A stretch of 64,000 nt of DNA, taken from the NCBI GenBank assembly GCA_022316685.1, contig JAKJHU010000668.1:1-64000 (forward strand), read 5' to 3'. This stretch comes from Progne subis subis (Eukaryota > Chordata > Aves > Passeriformes > Hirundinidae). Both the position numbers and the translations under genes were made by a program. The notes beneath the pieces were generated by a model that searched no databases, was not told the origin of the DNA, and saw nothing but the letters and a program-made list of their open reading frames with translations. This document shows positions 54,581 to 64,000 of the stretch, one piece after another; position 1 is the first letter of the stretch; every line of letters starts with the position of its first letter.

Positions 54581-57500
54581 TCCACCCTCCTTAGTTACAA
54601 CATTCTCTTCGCAAGAAAGATGAAATCACAATCAGGTCCTTGCGTTTCACACACACCCGCCGAAAGCGCTTACAATCTAAAATTCAGTCGCCAAATGTTT
54701 GCTCAGACTCTGCCGTCTCTCTCTTTGCATTCTGATCAGCTTGTTACAAACCATGTTTCAAAAACTGCAGCTCGTATGTTTGAAGTAATGAGTCACAAGC
54801 GCTGCGCAGTTAGAACCTTCATGGGGCTGCTCGTTTGACCTCAGCTACATCTGAGCCTGCATTATTATTCCCTAAAGCTTCCTTAAACATAAGAGAACAT
54901 ATCAGTAATGCAAATACTGAGATATCCAAGGAAAACAGCAGTGTTTTAAGGGCCTCTGTCATATAGGATGTTTTGGCAATGCTTAAGGGAATAGGCTCCA
55001 AAAGATACGAATCAGAGTGGAAGCACTCAGACCTTCCCCCAGCGGGGAAAGCAATCTTTTCTGATGGTCAGGAAGGAGACTGAACTCCTGGGAAAGGCCC
55101 AGAGACTCCATGAAAAATGGTTCCATGATTCTTGGATTACAGGTTGTCATCACATCTGGGATAAGGATATCCTCACTAACCTGGAGACTGTTGCCAACGT
55201 GAATAACTATGACATTCAGTGGGGAAGAGCCACATGTGTGCACTTAGGGGATCAATTCAATAAAGAATTTGTTAAGACAGGTTTGTTGACAATGAGCACT
55301 TTTGAGTGTACTTAGTCACTCTGGAGACATTTTCATCTACGTACACATTAAAATATTCAAGCACATGAGGGAATAAAACTTAGGACAGACCATGTTTGGA
55401 TTTTTTTTCTCAATTTCTCCTTATAATTAATGTCACTGCAGAAAAAAGTGGTCATATCCCTTCAATAGAGAGAAAGGGATGATGTCACAATACTGAACAT
55501 AACTCCATTTGCTGCTATTTCTGGTCCTAAAACAGCATCCCTTCTACATGTTCCCCAAAAAGAATATCCCCAAAATTAGAGCAGAGGGACACTATCTGAT
55601 TTTACCTGGCAAAACAAGACCAAAGAAGAAAGTGGATGACTACCACTGAACTAAAGATTAACCCATCATTTTGGTAAACAGGAGTCAGAGGGGCTTCTGA
55701 AAGGTTGGATTTCCAAATATGACCAGCGCTGCCTTCTCTCCACTCCAGCCAAAGACAGCGTCAGGCTTTCACATGAGTAGAGTTAAATTCATACCAAGCA
55801 CTGCAGAAATACCAACTTTTAATTAACCCCTGGTAAATGGGGGATTAGCTTTAAAGGTGTCCAACATAAATGAAAGACAGGATTCTCACTAATCTGAAAG
55901 AAGCAATTATAAAACAGGAATGTAGTGCAAGCCAGCCTTCAGTACTTAAAGATAATTCACAACGTGCCCATGATGTATTTAAAGAACTTCCCCTGAAATG
56001 AATAGAAGAGAGAACATAAATAGTTTTCAATTATTACAGGCCTCACGCACATGCTCTATATTCAGGGGTTCCTTGGCAAATCAATGAATCCTTCAGGCAT
56101 AACTCTTCTGCAGAATTTAGTCTGTATAAGATCCTTGGATTTTTTAGAGCACTTTGGCAAGGATCAAGTTGAATTTATTTACTGGTTTAGTGGAACTATG
56201 CTGCGTGTCAGAGTCCAGTTGTAATGCAGAGCCAAGGTAGTTGTCCTGGTTTAGGGCAAATTTGGGAGGAAACTTCCAAAGGGGTCCCTCTAGAAAGCAG
56301 ATTCAAAGGACCCTCCCACAAATCCAAACCCAAAACCTCTTTTTGGTTTGGGAAAAGATTTCCTTGGGGAAAAGTGGAAAAAACTGTTTAACAAGCAAAA
56401 TATCCACAAGCATGAGAAATGACGATTGGGGATCACAAAGCATCACAAAGTCAGCCTGGGACAGGGGTCGACCCTCTGCACTCTTTGTCTTGTACAAACA
56501 AACTTTCCCTTCCACTCAGGCACCTGCTCATGCTCACAGCAACCAGAACACAGACGATGAATGCCACTGCTGTTCTGATTTATCATCATTTCTCCTACCT
56601 TTCTCACTAACAGAGGGTGGGAAAACAAGCCCCAAGTACACAGAATAATGTCATTATTGGGAGTCCTACGTTTCAGAAAGGGAGGACGTGCTAATAATGT
56701 TTGGATAGCAATACAACAGGCATATTGTTTAAAACCATTATGCTAGAGAAGGTTCTGGACAGCTTGATTAATTTTGAGGACAGTCCTGCTTGGAGATACA
56801 ATTTGAACCGGACAATCTACAAAAATCCCTATTCAAGCTATATTTTTTCTGAGACTCTATATGCATGTTTTATAACTCTAAACGTGCCTCTAGTCCTCAG
56901 AATAATCTAACAAACTTGATATTTCCTTTCCATTGTACGTCAGTCTTTCTCAGTGGGATGCCTCATTGTTCATAATAGAGATGGTCAAGCAAGCAACCAC
57001 CTTTCTGGATACACAGAAAGGATTATGCATCCATTCAAACTTAAAACTTTAACTCTGGTGCCCAATTAGACAATGCCTAGTGCTTATAAAATATTTCTTT
57101 ACTGTCTTTGTCTAGCAATAGCAGAAATCTCTTGGGTGCTGTTGCTCAAGATGAACTTTTTTTTTTTTTTTTTTGACTGAAATAGAACAATAGGATCCTG
57201 TTGATACATGAGTCAAATCCAGGGAATATGTTCCTTATGGGTCCAGATTTTCTTTGGCATGACAAGAATTGAAGCCATATAAACAGGCCATGAACAAATA
57301 TTCCAAACTGAACAGCTCTGAAGAGGCAAAGAAGGTTGTATCCTAACTTTTTTTTGTTGTTTTGATCCACTGCTCTGATTAAACTGAAATGAGCTGTCAC
57401 TTTATATTTTGATCAGACCAATAAGAGATTACTCTTCTAGGAGGAAGCAAAATCAGGGAAGGCAGCATAAGGCTTATGAGTGAGAGAGCCTCATTTAGGA

Positions 57501-58350
57501 TCTCTGGATAGAAATTAAAAGGTGGCAAGGTATTGTTACCGTGCCTAGGAATTAAATTCACACCTAGAAGCTTTTGCTGGTTTCCTTTATGCATTTTTTG
57601 GGGCAGTGAGGCAGCCCAGTGTCTTCTCCCAAGGTTAACACAGCCATTAGAAACACCCCCATCATTTTTCCATCTACCAGCCATGGTACCAGAACCATCC
57701 ATTTAAATCAGAGCGGCCCCAGTCCAACAGCTGTATCTAATAGATCATCACAAGGCATAAGTGTCTCATCCAGCTCCCAAAATGACTCAAATAAGTGAGA
57801 AATTGGCTACCCACCATGCTCAGGTGTCTGCACTCAATCACGTACACAACAAAAGTCCAGCAGCCACAGAGCATTTCAGTGCTCCACTTCATTAATTTTT
57901 AAAATCGTTATTAATCATAAAAACCACGCTAGCGTTAAATATTGAGTGTTTTGTTGCCGTACAGAACTCTGTGTGTGTGTATTTATCTCCACTTGAGGAG
58001 GGATTCTGGAGAACTATCTAATTAAATAATGGTTCATTAGGACAGTTTCTAAAAGGTCTTCTCCACAATGCATCATTCTAAGCAGGATACACACCTGCTT
58101 TTGGAAACAGCCTACGTGACCTCAGCAACAGCAGCTCCCATGATTGTAGCATTTTGCAGCACCTGAAGGGGCAGGTCTGGAGTTCTTATCGTGATATCAC
58201 TTCAATCTGATCATCGTTACACAATCAGTGCCTGTGGCACGTCATTTTTCAACCAGTCTCCAAAATCCTTAGTGGTGGGCACGAAGCTTCACAAAGATGA
58301 ACCATCTGACTGCCAAAAGGAAGCCACCCTGCCCTCATGAGATTTATTAG

Positions 58351-58426
58351 TTTCCAATCAATTACGTGATTAATTTCAAATAAATTCCAGTTAAATTACA
58401 ATTTATTTCCAATCAATTACATGATT
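58351..58426. repeat. 21-bp imperfect direct repeat rich in ATCAATTA/TGATTAAT motifs
   Basis: TTTCCAATCAATTACGTGATT (58351-58371) recurs with one mismatch at 58406-58426, with a further GCAATCAATTT at about 58455. CAATCAATTA and TGATTAAT resemble PBX/homeodomain sites. An enhancer role is only a guess. Confidence 0.6.
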
Positions 58427-58771
58427 TCAGGAGCTGACGGTTTAATTTCTTGCAATCAATTTTATGGCAACTTTAGGGTTTGCCTGCCCTATAAACTTAG
58501 ACTTGCCACACCAACAGGCACACTGGGAAACACTCATGGTTGTATTCAGTCATCTGTCCAAAAACTTGACTAAAACCAGCTCCAACATGAAGGACTGAAT
58601 TCCCAATAGGGCTCAACATGGGGATAGTGATTTCCTTTGAAAATATACCTGGAATGAGACTTTCTACATGCCAAGGATTTTTTACAGACCCCTCATGGAT
58701 AAGAGTTATATTCCATATGCTGAGTTTAATGAAAAATCATCTCTCTCAGAAAGCTATGTTCTGGTTTTTGC

Positions 58772-58932
58772 GGTTGTTTGGTTTTTTTTGTTTGTTTGGT
58801 TTTTTTGGTTTTGTTTTGTTTTATTTTGTTTTTGTTTTATGTTTTGTTGTTGTTGGTTTGGTTGTTGATTTTTGCTGGATTTTGTTGATTTTTTTCAGTT
58901 TTTTGGGGTTGTTTTTGCTTTTTTTTGGGTGG
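58772..58932 (+). repeat. G/T-rich low-complexity tract
   Basis: TTTG/TTTTG/TTGG-type repeats over about 160 bp on the plus strand, with only a few A and C bases. The reading frames over it are low-complexity artefacts. Confidence 0.93.
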
Positions 58933-60260
58933 GACTTTTCATTTGATTGACTTTGTCATTTTTCTTTCTTTACTTTTTAAAATTCTCTGGTCCTACAAAG
59001 TTTTGAATAATTCTAGTCCATGCCAGGTTAGACAAAAACAGGTTAGACAAAATCAGGGAGAACTTTGCTGCTAGTTTTGCCTGGTAGGCTGAACTGCCCA
59101 CTTTTCTTTGTCTTTACACCTTCTCAGGTAACTCTAAAAAATTACAAACTTTCCCTGAACTGCCTTGACAGGGGAGCCCAAGCCTGCACACCCATGCTGA
59201 GCTGACAGAAGGGTTGGCGTTTTCTTGACACACAGAACATTTCCAGAAGGGAGCAGCAGCCAAAGGAAGGAGGAGTTGGGCAGCTCTCATGCAGAAAGAG
59301 CTCAGCAAACACCTCCTCAATACACCACAGACACACCCAGCGCTATTTGGACCCTCTGTGGGTCACTCTCAACCACTGAGCCAGAGCTGCAAGTGAGCCC
59401 CTGCAGAAATCTGGCCCTGCATCTGTGTTTTAACAGATTTTCACTGACTGACCACTCAAAAGACCTCACCAAACCCCACTTTTGAAACAACTCTGTCAAA
59501 TGCATTTTAATCCCATCACTCTTGCACATTTTGGGATGCTCTAATTTATGTTTTTAATCTACTACAATTCTTTTGTAATTGTTTGTGCAGCGATGCCTGA
59601 CAGGGAATGCTTTATAAATAAATTGAATTTATGACTATTTATAACCTCCCCCTCTTGAAATTTCTCGGCAAATAAACTGGTCCCACAGCTCGACCTTCTA
59701 GGGCTGGGGTTTCTCTGCACACATTCATACAAACACACAATGTGCATGCATGGAAGGAAGAGAGAAAGGGACAGAGAGAGTGTGCATGTGTGTGTGACCT
59801 TTTCTTTCCATGAGTAACTTAAGGGCATATTTAACATTCTCTTCACAGTGCTCAGGGCAGACAGGAAAAAAACAACTGAAGGGGATGAAAAATGAAAAGT
59901 CCTTGCAACTTCTTCATCTCAGGCTCCATCCTTCCTTTTGTGGGACAAAGATTTCCATGGTTTTTTTACTACCTCTGAGTGAGTTTCTCGCTGCTTGAGC
60001 AGACAGGACACATGAGATGAGGCAGATATAAGGACCTCTGACAACCAGCACATAAAACTCATTTTATTTCCTTAATGGAAGGCTAATTGGTAATTAAAAA
60101 CATGACTGTGACCTGTGCAGTACCCAGAGAAGAGAAACTGATTTCATTTTAAACAGATAAAGCTCGCAGAGCTGCAGCTCTGCAGAGGAGCAAGACTTTC
60201 TGAGCAAGGAGAAGCGAAAGAAGTGCTCAAGGTTTTTAGCAGGTTTTGCTAATTTAGGAA

Positions 60261-60393
60261 ACCAAAAAAAAAAAAAAAAAAACCCACCAAAAAAAACCCC
60301 AACAACAACAACAAAAAACAACAACAAAAAGAACCCAACAGAAAAAAACCAACCAAAAAACCCCACCAAACAAACAAAAAAAAAACCAAAAAC
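60261..60393 (+). repeat. A/C-rich low-complexity tract with poly(A) start
   Basis: Starts with A19 (60264-60282), then ACCC/AACAACAAC/CCAAAAAACC units. It is the complement type of the G/T tract at 58772-58932, placed 1.3 kb away in inverted orientation. Confidence 0.93.
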
Positions 60394-63371
60394 CAAGAAC
60401 TTTGCCAGTTCTTCAGCGCCTTGGTTGACTCCCCAGAGCCCCTCTCTCTGCTGACCCTCACTGCAGTTGCTGCTGATGTTGAAACAGACCCAGGGACAAG
60501 AAGCTGGAAAATGGAATTCCGATTCTTGCCTGGCCTCCCCCAGTCAAACCCAGGCAGGGATTTTCATTTCTTGTAAGAAAAGCATGTGCTTCACCCCCCT
60601 AGGTGTGCCTATTGCAGGGATAAAGGGAAATTAAAGCTCTCACTGGATGCCACCAGCTCGCACCCAGTCAGGCTGGGGCACCCTCAGCCTCCACCCCTGA
60701 GCTCACGGCACTGGGCGAGGTCACCTCGTAAAAAACAATATTTGGATTTGCTTCAAGCAAGCCAAACACACAGACCTGGGAATTTTAAAACACTTCTGCT
60801 CAATAAAAACGTTTAAACGTGAGGCGCTGCTATTCCTCCACTGAAGCTCTCTGAGATTTTCCCTTTACGGACAAGGGGGGATGTTGCATTCAGAATATTT
60901 CCAACTTTTCCTTCTAATGTTCAACAAATAATATATTTATTGGATTATTAGAATTAGATTATTTCAGAGTAAGTTTTGAAATACTGGAATTTTTCAGACA
61001 ATGCCTAGATTCCCACCAGCCTGGCTGGAAATCAGGAACAAAAACTGGAAGAAAAAAAAAAATAGCTATGAAATGGGTTAATACATGCTAATGCATTTAA
61101 TTCATTAAAAAAAAGGAAGAAGGATTTCTAATTAAGTTCAGACACTAATAAGGAATGAAGATTGCACCCATGCCATTTTTTGCAATTGAAAACTCTGTAA
61201 ATAACTATGGTGAGCACTAATTACCATGCCAGAAGAGAGGAGAGGCTTCCCATTTACCTGTATTTTCTTTTACTGTGATAAACCCTGAAACCAGTATTTA
61301 TTTTCATGCAGATAAAATAAAAACAAAGAAAAACATTACAGTCTGGACAATGAGAGGTCAAGAATCTTATTAATATCCTATAATGTGGTTTGCAAAAAGG
61401 TGTATTCTTCCTGTATTCCCTGGTTGCAGGGATATATTCCCTATATTCTCTGTCTCCTGCAAGCACTGCAGGCTGTGGGATCTCTGTCTTAAAGGGAAAA
61501 TTAGATTGCAGCTGGCCTGTCTTAAAAAAAAAAAAATAAAATGAAAGAAATAATAGAGATCTAAATCCCACCCACAAGCAGAACTCCCTTTTATCATTTA
61601 AGTCAAATTCTTATGACACCCATCACTCAGGGGGGCCAATCCTGGTGGAAACATCTCTCAGAACTCAGATTTCCTCCACGTCAGAGTGCAGACAAACAGC
61701 CTGCCAAATGGACTTGGATTTCAAAGATTTTGTGTTCGCTTGATGAAAATAAGATGTTACAGCCTGTGTTTTCACTCCCTCTGTTCCCAAGGCTCCCTTT
61801 CTCTTCCATCACCCTCAGGCTCGAGCAAACAGGATTCATATTGATCTGTCTGAAGATTATTTTTAATGCTATTAATGTTGTAGGCTGCTGTAATGGACAA
61901 GCTTTTCACCCTGACTACTTGTTCTGACTGATCTGCAACACACTAAACCCATCACTTGCCTTGCTGCTGGCCAAGACCCAGCCTCCAGCACAGAAAAAAA
62001 AAAAAAAATTAAAACCCATAAATTTGATAAAGGTGATGAAATTTCTCGTGAAACAAAGACCTGATTTTGAAAAAAAAAAAATTTTTAAATTAAGTCTTTA
62101 TATGGACGTAATTTCCACCAGCTTCTAGAAAGTCTGTACAAACAAGAACTGAGAAAAACAGGGGACAGTAAACTTTGGCCTAGTAACACCAAAAATAATC
62201 TGCTCTAACACAAAATCAAATTGCACAGACTTGTGGGATTTTAGTGTTTTCTTTTAGTTGTCTACAAACTGTGCTAAGGCAGTGCTGCGCTAATGTTTGA
62301 GTTCAGTGGGGGAACTAATTAAAAACTATAATTAAATGGAATAAGCCGCTATTATTTATGAAACAGCGAAAAGGGTGTTAAAAGAACAAACAGAGACATG
62401 GAAAAAATAATTTTGACATTGCTCCTTCATTCTGTTTTGACTGCCTTTGGTACTGTTAGTAACACACAGATGGAAGGGGAGCCAGTTTTGCAGGTAATAA
62501 GCATTGCTCAGTCCACAGTTTACCCTTATCCTTTGACAGACTGCAAGAACAAACACAGCAAGCTAAAATTAACTCACAGAATATTTTATGAATGAAAAAG
62601 GAGCCGCTGAGTCAATTTTCGCAAACGCTTTTGTGTTTTGCTGAAGTCTTCTCGTTTTAGTCGCTTGGTCTAAAGTGAAATTCTCCAAAATACTTTCTTC
62701 TCTCCTAAGAATTTCTTCCCTATAGAATCCACCAGGATTCATGAAGAATTAGAAAAACACTCATAGGACAGCATGGAGCAAGGAGCTGTCTCAAGCCTCT
62801 GAGCACAACTCCACAAGCTACTTCCCACAACTCAAATTCCAAACACATCTCTCACTTGCACGTCCTCTGTTTCACTCTCCTGTGTGCTGTCTCACCCTGC
62901 TTTATTTCTAACCCAATTTGTTTTCACAAGGAGATTGGGAAAAAAAAAAAATAAATAAACATAAGCAATGAGGACTATGAAACCACCGGCCTATGGCAAA
63001 CGCCATAAAATAAAATAAAATAATGAAGGGAAATTCTTTAATTTTAATTAGCTCCCCTTTTGCAATCATTCCCTTCATGAAAAGTTCAATTACCAAGAGC
63101 CAGTGCTGTTAGATTCTCTGCACTATATTATAGTTAGCTGGGCTGTTACACAGAAATGGGAACTGACAGTGGAGTCTCTGGTGCAGCTTGCCAGATATGA
63201 AACTAATAGGGCTGAATTATGCCCAAAGTCTTCTGGAGCTGCCTGAAAGGATGAGATTTCCAGCCTGAAAGGGTAAGTTTGTCTCATCATGTAAGTGCTT
63301 TAGATCGTCAGAGAAGGCTGCAGGGGTTACACAGCCAGTCACATACTGAATGTGACTCAACGTCACGCTGC

Positions 63372-63396
63372 TGCAAAACAAAACAAAACAAAACAA
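63372..63396 (+). repeat. (AAAAC)n microsatellite
   Basis: Four to five AAAAC units. This is simple sequence with no associated element seen. Confidence 0.95.
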
Positions 63397-64000
63397 GAAA
63401 ACACCAGGCCAGGATGTGTAAACAAACATAAGAGCCACAAGACGCAAGAAAAATTCCTTCTGCTCCACACAGCAGGGGTGGAAGCTTGGCTGAAATTCTG
63501 TGAATGAAAGGACGGACTGGGGACGATCCAAGAGAGACCGACAGGGATCTCCTGAAGTGTACAAAAATTACCTGAGAGGAAAAGCTGCCGCGGTGAGATC
63601 GTTCAGCACAGAGAAGGCAAATCAAGACAAGGCTCTAGGGAGGTGGAGGGAGGTGGAGAGTAATTCATCCGCCTGCTTTCACCTAGGATACAGCAGGAAG
63701 TAATGGCGCTACACTGGCATAAAGTGGGTTCAGGATGGACCTTAAGGAAACCTCTCCTTGGGATGCCAGTATTGGTGAGAGACAGAGCCACTCTGGCTGG
63801 GAAGTTGCAGACTTTAAATCCCTGGTGCTGGAATTCTGGAAACTTGGATTTCGAAATTTTGGTATATAGTAATATATGTGAAGCAATATGAAGGACTTTG
63901 GGCATTGTCTGGATCCTTCTTCTTCACCTTCTTCCTTCTTCATGGGTTTGAATGATTTTTTTCTTATAGGGTGAAAGGGTCCACATTGCAGGCTTCAAGT

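Noticed and set aside
54352..54585. 77-codon minus-strand frame with repeated GWMD peptide
   Set aside because: Direct translation of the ATCC microsatellite.
55020..55315. Overlapping 83- and 86-codon frames on both strands, coding-like in look
   Set aside because: No similarity recognised and no splice signals placed to use them; could be a conserved element but not supportable by eye.

Overview
The window is an intron-rich piece of a vertebrate nuclear genome, most likely a bird. It covers the interior of one gene, on the minus strand: the L-type voltage-gated calcium channel alpha-1C subunit (CACNA1C, Cav1.2). The avian assignment rests on a CR1 retrotransposon with the 8-bp-type terminal repeat, a second CR1 3' scrap, avian-style LTRs with TATA and AATAAA, and the absence of Alu- or L1-like sequence. 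I cannot name the species.

Four coding exons, all with AG/GT splice sites, are seen in transcript order: 48357-48218 (segment IS2 to early IS3), 41488-41349 (IS3-IS4 voltage sensor), 20172-20011 (IS4-S5 linker and IS5) and 18376-18180 (extracellular turret, pore helix and selectivity filter of repeat I). By mammalian numbering these correspond to exons 4-7. Joined, they total 639 bp, or 213 codons, with compatible phases and no stop. No upstream exon (IS1) or downstream exon (IS6, exons 8/8A) was found, so both ends of the window lie inside introns.

Layout: 1-18179 is intron 7 (partial), with CR1 fragments near 8.2 and 10.1-10.8 kb. 18377-20010 is the short intron 6. 20173-41348 is intron 5, which holds a 1.1-kb, 26-bp-unit minisatellite (24.8-25.96 kb) followed by a decayed tandem repeat, and a G/T tract at 32.3 kb. 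41489-48217 is intron 4, with a 64-nt inverted-repeat hairpin at 46.97 kb. 48358-64000 is part of intron 3, with three related LTRs at 49.98-51.8 kb (one nested inside another), a three-copy 114-bp tandem repeat at 52.25-52.6 kb, an ATCC microsatellite and further low-complexity tracts.

The most unusual feature is the minisatellite. It carries about two dozen perfect E2F-type motifs and about eleven YY1-type motifs, has two levels of higher-order duplication, is open in all three plus-strand frames, and would give a G-run-rich, potentially quadruplex-forming array in the CACNA1C pre-mRNA. No non-CACNA1C protein-coding gene, RNA gene or CRISPR array could be supported.
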